This document shows, one piece after another, positions 53,646-62,790 of a stretch of 64,000 nucleotides of DNA (positions within the stretch are counted from its first letter, which is position 1; each line of letters begins with the position of its first letter). The stretch is taken from the NCBI GenBank assembly GCA_016214955.1, contig JACRMN010000015.1, positions 124,001 through 188,000 on the forward strand, given 5' to 3'. Made by a program: the position numbers and the translations under genes. Under the pieces are notes generated by a model. It saw nothing but the letters and a program-made list of their open reading frames with translations. It made no database searches and had not been told where the DNA came from. The stretch is from Deltaproteobacteria bacterium. Lineage in GTDB: Bacteria; Myxococcota; Myxococcia; Myxococcales; Anaeromyxobacteraceae.

Positions 53646-56600
53646 GGGCCACCTCCCGCGGGCCAGGGCGCGCCAGAGCAGACGCTCGCCCCCTGGCGCA
53701 TGCTCGGTCCGGCGAAGCCGCCCAGGCTGCCGGGGAAATCGCCGGCGCCGCCCTGGAGCCCGGCCCGATCCGAGTAGAGCCAGCCGCCGACCCAGAGCCC
53801 GGCCACGTCGAAGCCGCCGCGGGCTTTCACGTACCCGCCCTGCGTGGCCAGGTTGGCGAGGACGTCGAGGCTGAAGCCCAGCCCGGAGCGGCAGATGCTG
53901 GTTCTCCCGATCCGCTCCCAGCCCCCGCCCTGGAACCCCCTCCAGATGAGAACGTCGACGAGGGGGTGACCGATGCACTCCTCCTCGAGGAGCCCGGTCT
54001 TGTAGAGGCCGACCTGGCTGTCGAGGTGGCCCGCGATGAGGGCGCCGGAGGCGCCGGCCGAGAAGCCGAGTCCCAGGTCGAGGCCGGCGTAGAAGCCGTA
54101 GTCGGTCGCCTGGATCGGGATGTCGAGGGAGCCCCCCACCCCGAGGTCGAGACCGAAGCCGCTGAACGACCCCCGCGTCCCGGCGCACAGGCCGATCGTC
54201 GAGCGGATCCGGGCGAGAGAGAGGCCGGGGACGGGCGTCGACATGGAGCTCCGGAGGGCGAACCAGCCGGGTTTCCAGCAGACGTCGAGGCCGGTCTCGT
54301 TCACGCCGATCTCCCCGAGCGGGCTCCTCAGCGCGAGTCCGATACCCCCGGTGAAGCACCCGGCCCGGCCGTCGAAGTCGACGAGCAGGTACCGGAGCGG
54401 GCTCCCGAGCTCCGCCGTGCCGAAGAGGCGGCTGGCGCCGGGCGGGAACTGGTAGCCGAGCTTCCCCAGGGCATCGGCGGTTCGCGTGTCTCCCCTGGCG
54501 TCGGCGCTGGCGAGCTCGAGCCGCAGGTGGGCCTGGCTCGAGAGCGTGAGCCGCGCCGCGGTGTCGATCACGGGCTTCGCCTGGAAGGTGGCGAGGACGT
54601 CGAGGGTCCACTGCGGCGCGGTCGCCCCGGGCCGCACCTCGAGCTGGCCGGAGAGGCCGGAGAGGTCCTCGTCGGCGCCGGCCCGGGCGAAGACCGAGTC
54701 CCGGCGCAGCTCCTCGAGCCGGTCTCGCGCGTTCTGGTCGAGGAGCTGGTAGGGCGAGGGCGGGCCGCCGAAGAATGCGGACATGCCACCCTGCACCAGC
54801 GTCCGGCCCAGGTCCACGGCGCAGAGGAGCCCCTGCGGCGGACCGGGGGTCGCCGAGGTAGGGGGGCTGGCCGGCGGGGGACTGGTGCCGGGCGGCGAGC
54901 TGCCGGCGCCGGCGGCAGCGCCGCTGCCGAGGACGCCGGCGGCAGCAGCGCGGACCCGATCGGCGGCTGCTTCCGCAGCGCTGCGGACGGCGCCGGCAGC
55001 GGCGTTCGCTGCATCGCGGACGGCGCGACCCACGGCAGCGCCGGCGGCCGGGCAGGCGTCGAGGAACCCGACGGAGGCGCTTCCGGGGATCTCCCCGCGG
55101 GCCGCGCCGAGGAGCGCGAGGACGGCGTTGGGAACGTAGACGCCCTGGTCGCTGTCGGGCGCGAGCAGGTGGGTCTCGGGCTTCAGGAGCGCCGCCAACC
55201 AGGGACCGACCTGGGCGAGCTTGGGCGCCTCGGTGACGAGCTTGTCGAGGGCAGCGAGCGCCTGCGCCGGCGTCCCGCGGGCCTTCTGGACGGCCTCGAT
55301 GAGCCCGTGCAGCTTCACCGCCGATTCGACGACCTCGGTGAGTACCGGGACGGCCTTCCCCATCGCGATCCAGAAGTCGTCGGGCTCGATCTTGAGCGCC
55401 ACCAGGGTGGCGGGGAGGTCGAGCCGGCCCCCGGTCGTCCGGACCTTGTCGTGGAGCGCCAGACCCACGCCCCCCGCCACCGCCAGCGGAATGGCGGTGA
55501 GGGTGATGGTGGCTGCGGTGTGGGACTTGAGGAGGCCCAGCCACCCGCCCACCAGCGTCTTGCCGAAGGGGGAGGGAGTGGCCTCGAGGGCGATGGCCGA
55601 GACCAGCTCCAGCGCCTTCTGCCCCGGCGGCAGGCGCTCTCCGCCGGCCTCGACGAACTTGTTGAGGCCGCGGAATACGGCCTTCACCACCGGCGCGGCC
55701 CCCCCCGACTGCGGGAAAGCGTCGCCCATCGCCGCCACCACGATCTCCCCCACGGCGGCGATGCGCTCGGCCCGGGGCCGGAGGCGGAACTGATTCACCA
55801 GCTTCGCCTGGGTGTGCACGGCGCGGAGGACCTTCTCCCCCGGCACCTCGCCGGCGAAGCCGGCGGTGAGCGACTCCACCCGCGCCGCGACGAACCAGGC
55901 GATGCGCTCCTTCTTGTCCGCCTCGGACATCGGCAGCGCTGCCAGCCGCTCCATCTCCCCCCGGACCTCGTTGCCGGACTTGATGATCGCAGCGATCTCC
56001 TTCCCGCGGTCGTAGGAGGCCGCGGTACAGCCCTTCGGAAGCTCCTCGAGCGCTTTCCGGATGTCGGCGGCCTGGGTGGGCGCGAAGGGCAGGATGCCGG
56101 TGAGCCACGCGGCCATCGTGGGGCGGCGCGCGCAGGCGGCCGTCTTGGCCGTCGCGAGCCACCCCCGGACCGACGCGGCCATCCCCGCGGCGCTCTGCCC
56201 CATTGCGCTGGTGTGGAGCCAGTAGCTCGCCGCGGCGAGGACCGCGTCGGACGGCGTGGTCGCCGCGATGTCGAGGCGCCCCAGCGCCGCGGCCGCCGCC
56301 GCGTCGGCCCGGGGCCGGAGGAGCGCCAGCATCTCCGCGAGCCAGCCCGAGTCCACCGCGAGGGATCCCTGCTGCGCCAGTCGCCGGGCCAGCTCGTAGC
56401 CGTAGACCGTCCCCTCCCCGATGTCGCCGGCGCGGGCCCGGACCCGCACGCCGTCCAGGAGGCCGCTCCACTGGGTCCCGTCGAGGGCCCCGGCGCGGAT
56501 CTCCCGCGAAAGCCGCTCCAGGCCGAGCGCGACGGGGTCGACGGGCGGCTGATCGCCGAGCGCGGTGGCCGAGGAGCGGAACACGCTCTCGAGCCAGTGG

Positions 56601-59600
56601 GCGTCGAGAGCGGCGTTGCCCTCCACCGGAGGCAGCGAGGCGGGGAGCAGGGCCGCCGCCGCCATCAGTGCCGCCCGGCGATCCCCGGGAAGGCCGAGGA
56701 GGGCGTCGTCGCACTCCTGCATCACGTGCATGGCGCCGTAGAGCTGGTCGCGCATGCGCCGCGCGCAGTCCTCGACGATGGCGGCGGCCTTCGCCTGGAA
56801 CGCATCCCTCACCGGCGGAGACGCCGGATCGAGCGGACCGGGATCGACGGCGGACCAGGCCGTCCAGAGGTCGGCCACCGCCCCCGGGGCCGAGGTGGCG
56901 GCGAGGCTCGCGAGGGTCTGGCGTGCCAGCGGTGCGATGACCTGCGAGGAGAGCGCCGCCTCGACTGGCGTCCCCACGGTCGTCTCCCAGTCGAGGTCTG
57001 CGTTCGATCCGCCGAGGAGGCGCCGCAGGTCGCTCGCCGCCAGCCGGAGGGCGTACGCCAGGCGGTGGAGCCTCGCGGCCTGCTCGGCGGTCGCGGCGCC
57101 GGTCAGGCCGGGGACGATGTGTCGGCTGACGACCTCCGCCGCCTGGCTCTTGAGGGCGGCGGCCACCGGGTCGACCAGGGACCGCAGCCGAGCCAGGTAG
57201 CTCTCCGAGCCGCCCGCCGGCGTCCCGGCGCCGCTCGCCCACTCCGCCAGGCTGGCGAGGCGGTCCATCGCCGCGAGGAAGGACTCCGGAGTCTGCGCCT
57301 GCCCCGCATCGCGCAGCGAGGCGCCCGCCTGGGAGCCGAAGCTGGCCAGGTTCGCGCAGTCCAGGTCGCCACCCGTCTCGCACAGGATCTGCCGCATGTC
57401 GGTGAGGGTGTCGACCAGCGGACGGACCTTGAGCCGGTCCCACAGGTCGACGAGCCGCTGCACGGTCTCCTGGACGCCGAAGCGAGGCGCCGCCGTGGCG
57501 CCCGCGGCGACGGCCGCGGTGTCGTAGGCGTCCTTCACCGTCGCGGCGGCCTTCTCGTAGGGGATGCCGGCACCGGTCACGGCGATGGCATCGAGGGTGC
57601 GGCTGGCGAGCTTGAGGACCGCCTTCACCCTGCGGTTGGTGTCGTCGGCCTCCTTGGCCCGGCGGACGGGGTCGTTGGCGTAGTCCGTCTCGGGGCCCGC
57701 CGCGGCGTCGAGCACCGCCTTGCTGAGCGCCAGCGCGCTGTCGGGCCAGGGGAGGTCCTTGGCGGCCACGGCGCCGTCCAGAGCTGCCTGGGCGATGACC
57801 AGCACGTTCTTCCAGTCCGGCCCCCGGAGCGCGCCGGACTGGCGCACCGCGCCGAGGATGGCGGAGCCGATCCGGGCGGGAAGCGCCGGGTCGGAGGCCT
57901 GCGCTCCCTCGGCCGCGGTGAAGACCGCCGTCATCACGTCCATCGCCACGCGGTAGGTCGCGTCCTCGGAGAGGGGGCGGGCCGACTGGAAGAGCTGCTT
58001 GCCGAGCGCGAACCAGTCCTTGTCGGAGAGCCTCCCGTCGTCGATGTAGAGCCGGGTCGCCCTGGCGCCGAGGCGGACGAAGGCCAGCACCGCCAGCGTC
58101 TCGGGCTTTCCGCGGGCGAAGTCCGACTTCTCGAGAATGGGGAAGCCCAGGTCGAGCGCGCTGAGGACGAGCACCGCCGTCTGCTGGGGGGAGAGGTTCT
58201 TGTGGGTCTTCCCGGCCAGGTCCTGGGCCAGCGAGAGGCCGGCCGCGGCGATCGAGAGCCCCGTCTCCACGCCGTCGCCGACCCTCCCCCCGACGTCGAG
58301 GTGGATGAGCCGGGCGACGCGCACTGCGTCGCCGATGGCCTTGAACATCGCCCTGTCCATGTCGGCCTGGCTCTGGAAGCCCCCGGCGGCGAGCGCGGCC
58401 ACGTCGCCCACCAGCGTCGTCACCTCCTCCGCGTGCGGGTTGCCGTTGGTGACGAAGGACGTCACCGCGGTGCCGAGCTTCACCCCCACGCTGACCGCGC
58501 CGCCGTGGTAGAGGCTCGCCGCCTTGTCGCCGTCGGCGCCGAGGCCGACGCCGAAGCGCTGGAAGAGCCCCTGGGAGTCGCGGCCGAACTCGGCGAGCCC
58601 GACGATGTCGAAGGTCGACCCCAGGGCTCTCACCTCGGCGAGGCCGAGGAACTCCTTCCAGGACCTGCCCTTCGGGTAGCCGTTCACGAAGGACATCTCG
58701 CCCCTGGCGAAGATCGAATCCGCGTTGTCCGCCCCCATCTCGAAGCGGGCGTCGGCGAAGCGAACCGCCGCGCCCGAAGGGGTGTGATCCACCGCGACCC
58801 GCATCGCCCTGTTCAGCACCGGGAAGGAGAGGAGGCCGGCGAGCGTCACCAGCGGCTGTGCCGGCCCCGGCGCCAGCGCCCCCCCGGCGGCGAAGGAGAC
58901 GGCGCTCTCCGAGTCGAGCGCCAAGGGGATGCCGAGGAAGGTCGCCTGGGTGCCGGTGGTCACCGCCCTCACCTGCCCGTCGGCGCCGAGGTCGAGCTGC
59001 TGGAGCAGGACGGGACCGAGCTCGTCGCCACCGTTCGCTGGGTCCACCGGGAAGCGCAGCTCCCCGCCGAGCAGCCGCAGCCAGGAGCGCGATAGCTCTA
59101 GCGCGTTGGGGACCGCGACCACGCGCCAGGACGAGAGGGGCAACGTCGCTGGCTTCGCGATCCGCGGCCCGACGATCTCGCCGGTGGAGCTGACGGTGGC
59201 GGAGGTGAACGGGAGGGCGAGGTCCGCCGGCTTGGGGACGAGGAGCGTTCCGTCGACGCTCGAGCGGGTGACGGCGCCGTCCTCGAGCTCGACCCTGAAG
59301 CCGACGAGGCGTCCGAAGAAGTCTCCGAGCACGACCGATCGCGGCACCACGGCGCTCGGAAGGTCGATCGAGGCGATGGTCCCCCGGACGCCGGCCGCCC
59401 GAACCCGGAGGCTCACGGCGTCGCCCGGGGATGACCCCACCCCCCGGTCGCGGTCGAAGACGAACGGGCTCTCCAGCCAGCCGGCCGAGAGGGCCAGGCC
59501 GGCCAGGGAGGGGTCGGGACTTGCGTTCGCGAAGGGCAGGGCGATGGCGCCCTGGGCCGAGCGCAGGACGAAGGGCTTCCCCTCCGCGCCGGCGAGGGTC

Positions 59601-62323
59601 TCGACCGTCCCGCCTTCGACGCCGGCGACCGTCGGGAGCCCGGGGTCCCGGATCATCCCGCCACCCAGGCCGGTTGCGTCCGTCGCCCCACCCCGGATCG
59701 TGGTCGTGGGTGGGGTCGTCGTCGCGGTGGGGGCTGCCCCGCTGCCGGCAGCTCCGGTGAAGTCCAGCGGATCGCCGACGCCTCTCTTGATGCCGCCCGC
59801 CCCGGAAGCACCGCCGCCCGTGGCCGGTGGCGTCGTCGCCGGTGGCGTCCCCGGCTCGGCCGTCCCGCCCCCCGCGCTCTCGGTCGGTGCGAGCTGCGCT
59901 TTCGCCATCATTGCCGCCGCGCCCGGTCCGCCGCTGGCCCGGATTCCGGCCTCGATTTCCCACTGCAGGTCGCCCGCGTCCACGGCCGCGGTGAGCCATC
60001 CCGCCGCGAGCGCCAGCCCCTGGAACGGCGCCACCGCCCTGCCGGCGGGGACGCGGTGCACCTTCTCCGGGAGCGCCACCCGTCCGTCGAGGCGAAGCGA
60101 GGCGCCCTCCAGCGCACCGTTCACGACCGCGAGCTTCCCGCCGGTGAAGACGACGGCGTAGCCGGCCGGCACGAGCGGCGAGATGTCGTCCGACTCGAGG
60201 ACGGAGAACGAGGCCCGGAAGGCACCGGGGAAGAGGGCGGTGAGGCCGCTCGTGAGCCGGATGGAGGCCGGGGCGAGCACCGGGAAGAGGGCGCTCGCCG
60301 GGATCTCGGCGAGTCCGTCGGCGAGGAACACCTGGCCGTCGGCGGCGTACGATCCCGCCGCCCCGACCCAGTCCCGCTCGGCGGCAAAGTCGGCGACCAG
60401 CGTCCCGGTCCGCTGGTAGCGCAGGGGGCCCGCGGCCGAGACGGCAACCTCGAGGGGCGGGGCCTCGGCGCCCGGGAGCTCGCGGTAGAAGTCGCCGCCG
60501 GTGGCCAGACGGGTTCCGGGGAGCGATGCGGTGGCCGTCCCGCCGGCCGGGGCCTGGGCGTGGGCCGGGAGGTCGATGGCGAGGTCGGCCCAGGCGCCCG
60601 GGCCGGTCGGCGCGCTGCGGGAGGCCGCCGTGGCGAGGGTATCGACGCCGGGCAGCCCGCCTCCGACACCGCCGCGCGCGCCCAGGGCCGCGGCCGCGCC
60701 GGACGGGGCGCTCTGCCCCTCCTGCAGCGTCAGGGACGAGAGCCGGGCCGGGTAGCCTGCGAGGTCGAGCGCCAGGGGCTGGGCGAAGCGCTCGGCGATG
60801 CGGCCGCTCGCCACCGCCGCCCGGAGCGTGAGCGCGATGGTCACGGTCGCCTCGTAGCCGCTCCCGGCAACGACGCGCCGCCGTTCCATGTAGGGCGTCG
60901 CGGCGACGAGTTCCTGGAAGGGCAGCGGGATGTCGCGCCTCGACCGGTCTTTCCTGAATCGCGTCGCTCCGTTTCCGGCGAGGCTCGCCAGGCTCGCGCC
61001 CGGCGCGTAGGCCTGCACCGCAATCTCCTGGCCGGCCATGTCGAGGACGGCGGGGAGCCCATCCACGGTGCGGAGCTGCGGCGCGAGGACGAAGCCGCCC
61101 GCGTCGCTCACCGCGACCACCCGGCCGGTCCCGTCGCGGAACAGCACGGCCCAGCGGAGCGCCGAGCCGGGGCCGGCGGCGGAGAGGTCGACCGCGGTCA
61201 CGTCCAGGGACCTCCCCGACGTGGTGGCCCGGAAGATGGGCGCCCACGGGTCGGCCTGGGGCGCCGCACCCGGTGGGACGTTGCGCTCGGCGCCTCCCGG
61301 AGTGACGATGCTCACCTGGCCCGGGGACGCCTGGGAGGCGCTCTGCAGCGCCTGGAGGTCGGCCCGCAGCGACGCGTCGTTCCGGTAGATGCGTAGCTCG
61401 TAGCCCTGGCTGGGCGGCGTCGCGCCGATCGAGACCGCCACCGAGCTGGTGGGGCCTTGCGCGTGCGTCCAGGTGAAGCGGTACGGGAGACGGAGCGATT
61501 CCCCCTCGGCCGGAGTGACGAGCTGGATGGCCGCCGGCGAGACGAGGCGGAAGGCGAACCCTCCCCTGGCGGCCAGCTCCTGGCCTTGGAGGTCGAGGCC
61601 GCGGACCCGCCAGGTGTAGCGGCCCCCGACCGGGAGGGCGGCCAGGGCCGCCGGGGGCATGAGGTAGCTCTGGGCCTGGTCGACGACCGCCGAGGCGACG
61701 AGCTGGCCGGCTCCGTCGAACACCTCCAGCAGGTAGCGAGGGGCGGGGAGGCTGGCCTGGCTCCAGGTGAAGACGATCCCCGGGGGCGCTCCGCTCACGG
61801 AGGCCCGCGAGGAGGCGGCCACCTCGGCGCCGTCGGCGGGCTCGACCTGGGTGATGGCGCCGCGCCCCGGGCCCGACGCCGACTCGACCACGTAGCGGGC
61901 GACGGGGATGGCGAAGCCCACCGCCGGGGTGGTGAGCTGGAGGGTCACCTCGTGCAGGCCCGGCTCGAAGGTGGGGAGGCCGGGCACGGCGGCGGTCTCG
62001 AGCGCCAGGCTCGCCCCGAAGGTCACGGTCTGGTTGACCTCCTGGATGGGCCGGCCGTCCACCACCCACCGGCCGAGGAGCGGGCCGTTGCCCACGCAGT
62101 CGACGACCGCCCGGGCCGCCAGGGTCGCGCCGAGCGGGACGGTGATCTCGCCGCGCCCGTTGGGAAAGGCGATCTCGATGCGCCGGATGGTGAGGACGCC
62201 GGCCGGCGACGGCTGGGGGCGGACCCGGACGTCGACGTCGATGGGAATCCCTTGGCCCGCGGCGGGCGGCGACCAGGCGAGGGCGGCGGCGAGCGCCAGC
62301 GCGGCGCGGAAGCTCGGGCTCAT
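53642..62323 (-). CDS. Giant 2893-aa secreted protein
   Basis: One intact frame of 8.7 kb. Signal peptide (ALALAAALAWSPPAAG). Residues ~40-145 carry a domain shared with the next lipoprotein (FPNGRGEI ... GPLLGRWVVDG ... LPTFEPG). Two Ig/FN3-like segments follow (ITQVEPADGAEV, IQLVTPAEGESL), then long beta-rich stretches with a Thr/Pro/Gly linker near residues 800-880. A very long Ala-rich, mostly helical middle spans roughly 1250-2450, then a second Pro linker and a Gly/aromatic beta-rich C-terminus (GFYAGLDLGLGFSAGASGAL) that could be a barrel or curved sheet. I recognise no family for the bulk. Coupled by ATGA to the lipoprotein gene. Confidence 0.82.
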   Translation of the reverse strand: MSPSFRAALALAAALAWSPPAAGQGIPIDVDVRVRPQPSPAGVLTIRRIEIAFPNGRGEITVPLGATLAARAVVDCVGNGPLLGRWVVDGRPIQEVNQTVTFGASLALETAAVPGLPTFEPGLHEVTLQLTTPAVGFAIPVARYVVESASGPGRGAITQVEPADGAEVAASSRASVSGAPPGIVFTWSQASLPAPRYLLEVFDGAGQLVASAVVDQAQSYLMPPAALAALPVGGRYTWRVRGLDLQGQELAARGGFAFRLVSPAAIQLVTPAEGESLRLPYRFTWTHAQGPTSSVAVSIGATPPSQGYELRIYRNDASLRADLQALQSASQASPGQVSIVTPGGAERNVPPGAAPQADPWAPIFRATTSGRSLDVTAVDLSAAGPGSALRWAVLFRDGTGRVVAVSDAGGFVLAPQLRTVDGLPAVLDMAGQEIAVQAYAPGASLASLAGNGATRFRKDRSRRDIPLPFQELVAATPYMERRRVVAGSGYEATVTIALTLRAAVASGRIAERFAQPLALDLAGYPARLSSLTLQEGQSAPSGAAAALGARGGVGGGLPGVDTLATAASRSAPTGPGAWADLAIDLPAHAQAPAGGTATASLPGTRLATGGDFYRELPGAEAPPLEVAVSAAGPLRYQRTGTLVADFAAERDWVGAAGSYAADGQVFLADGLAEIPASALFPVLAPASIRLTSGLTALFPGAFRASFSVLESDDISPLVPAGYAVVFTGGKLAVVNGALEGASLRLDGRVALPEKVHRVPAGRAVAPFQGLALAAGWLTAAVDAGDLQWEIEAGIRASGGPGAAAMMAKAQLAPTESAGGGTAEPGTPPATTPPATGGGASGAGGIKRGVGDPLDFTGAAGSGAAPTATTTPPTTTIRGGATDATGLGGGMIRDPGLPTVAGVEGGTVETLAGAEGKPFVLRSAQGAIALPFANASPDPSLAGLALSAGWLESPFVFDRDRGVGSSPGDAVSLRVRAAGVRGTIASIDLPSAVVPRSVVLGDFFGRLVGFRVELEDGAVTRSSVDGTLLVPKPADLALPFTSATVSSTGEIVGPRIAKPATLPLSSWRVVAVPNALELSRSWLRLLGGELRFPVDPANGGDELGPVLLQQLDLGADGQVRAVTTGTQATFLGIPLALDSESAVSFAAGGALAPGPAQPLVTLAGLLSFPVLNRAMRVAVDHTPSGAAVRFADARFEMGADNADSIFARGEMSFVNGYPKGRSWKEFLGLAEVRALGSTFDIVGLAEFGRDSQGLFQRFGVGLGADGDKAASLYHGGAVSVGVKLGTAVTSFVTNGNPHAEEVTTLVGDVAALAAGGFQSQADMDRAMFKAIGDAVRVARLIHLDVGGRVGDGVETGLSIAAAGLSLAQDLAGKTHKNLSPQQTAVLVLSALDLGFPILEKSDFARGKPETLAVLAFVRLGARATRLYIDDGRLSDKDWFALGKQLFQSARPLSEDATYRVAMDVMTAVFTAAEGAQASDPALPARIGSAILGAVRQSGALRGPDWKNVLVIAQAALDGAVAAKDLPWPDSALALSKAVLDAAAGPETDYANDPVRRAKEADDTNRRVKAVLKLASRTLDAIAVTGAGIPYEKAAATVKDAYDTAAVAAGATAAPRFGVQETVQRLVDLWDRLKVRPLVDTLTDMRQILCETGGDLDCANLASFGSQAGASLRDAGQAQTPESFLAAMDRLASLAEWASGAGTPAGGSESYLARLRSLVDPVAAALKSQAAEVVSRHIVPGLTGAATAEQAARLHRLAYALRLAASDLRRLLGGSNADLDWETTVGTPVEAALSSQVIAPLARQTLASLAATSAPGAVADLWTAWSAVDPGPLDPASPPVRDAFQAKAAAIVEDCARRMRDQLYGAMHVMQECDDALLGLPGDRRAALMAAAALLPASLPPVEGNAALDAHWLESVFRSSATALGDQPPVDPVALGLERLSREIRAGALDGTQWSGLLDGVRVRARAGDIGEGTVYGYELARRLAQQGSLAVDSGWLAEMLALLRPRADAAAAAALGRLDIAATTPSDAVLAAASYWLHTSAMGQSAAGMAASVRGWLATAKTAACARRPTMAAWLTGILPFAPTQAADIRKALEELPKGCTAASYDRGKEIAAIIKSGNEVRGEMERLAALPMSEADKKERIAWFVAARVESLTAGFAGEVPGEKVLRAVHTQAKLVNQFRLRPRAERIAAVGEIVVAAMGDAFPQSGGAAPVVKAVFRGLNKFVEAGGERLPPGQKALELVSAIALEATPSPFGKTLVGGWLGLLKSHTAATITLTAIPLAVAGGVGLALHDKVRTTGGRLDLPATLVALKIEPDDFWIAMGKAVPVLTEVVESAVKLHGLIEAVQKARGTPAQALAALDKLVTEAPKLAQVGPWLAALLKPETHLLAPDSDQGVYVPNAVLALLGAARGEIPGSASVGFLDACPAAGAAVGRAVRDAANAAAGAVRSAAEAAADRVRAAAAGVLGSGAAAGAGSSPPGTSPPPASPPTSATPGPPQGLLCAVDLGRTLVQGGMSAFFGGPPSPYQLLDQNARDRLEELRRDSVFARAGADEDLSGLSGQLEVRPGATAPQWTLDVLATFQAKPVIDTAARLTLSSQAHLRLELASADARGDTRTADALGKLGYQFPPGASRLFGTAELGSPLRYLLVDFDGRAGCFTGGIGLALRSPLGEIGVNETGLDVCWKPGWFALRSSMSTPVPGLSLARIRSTIGLCAGTRGSFSGFGLDLGVGGSLDIPIQATDYGFYAGLDLGLGFSAGASGALIAGHLDSQVGLYKTGLLEEECIGHPLVDVLIWRGFQGGGWERIGRTSICRSGLGFSLDVLANLATQGGYVKARGGFDVAGLWVGGWLYSDRAGLQGGAGDFPGSLGGFAGPSMRQGASVCSGAPWPAGGGP

Positions 62324-62790
62324 GGGCGCCCTCCTGGATCGGCCTCCTCGGCCGTGACGACGTAGGAGATGGAACGGAGCGATACCCTGGCGATGGGCTG
62401 CAGGAGCTCGAGCGCCAGCCGGTGGCGCCCGGGTTCGAAGGTGGGGAGCGCGGTCGAGGTGTCCAGCGTCAGCGTGTCGCCGAAGGTGGCGAGGAGCGAC
62501 ACCTGCTCCACCGGCATGCCGTCCACCGCCCAGCGCGCCAGCAGTGGCCCGCTCCCCCGGAAGCGGATGAGGGCCCGGGCGGTGAGGCCGGCGTTCCGGC
62601 GGACGGCGATCTCGCCGCGGCCGTTCGGGAAGAGGAGCTCCACTCGCTCCACCTGGAGCGGCCCGGCGCTAGCGCCCCCGCTGATGCGGTGAGGCGGCGC
62701 CTCCGGGGGAGGGGCGGCCGCTGGCCCGGCGCAGCCCGAGGCGGCGAGCGCGGCCGCGACCGCGAGGGGGCGGAGCGCGGTCGTCTTCAT
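62320..62790 (-). CDS. Small lipoprotein with the shared ~100-aa domain
   Basis: 156 aa. Lipobox in AVAAALAASGC, a Pro/Ala linker, then the domain VERVELLFPNGRGEIAV ... SGPLLARWAVDGMPVEQV ... LLATFGDTLTLD ... LPTFEPGRHRLALELLQP, which is collinear with residues ~40-145 of the 2893-aa protein. The fold is probably a beta-sandwich. Anchored to a membrane by its lipid, it may present or dock the giant protein by like-with-like contacts. ATGA overlaps on both sides. Confidence 0.85.
   Translation of the reverse strand: MKTTALRPLAVAAALAASGCAGPAAAPPPEAPPHRISGGASAGPLQVERVELLFPNGRGEIAVRRNAGLTARALIRFRGSGPLLARWAVDGMPVEQVSLLATFGDTLTLDTSTALPTFEPGRHRLALELLQPIARVSLRSISYVVTAEEADPGGRP

Noticed and set aside
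53966-59095. 1709-codon open frame on the + strand opposite the giant protein gene
   Set aside because: Low-complexity Arg/Gly/Glu composition, no signal peptide or motif, no ribosome-binding site. The reverse-strand frame has a signal peptide, shared domain and exact overlaps with both neighbours.
51684-62069. 3461-codon reverse-strand frame running through both the FN3 gene and the 2893-aa gene region
   Set aside because: Only its last 653 codons are the real FN3 gene. The rest is a frame-shifted shadow of the giant gene, rich in Arg/Gly/Pro.
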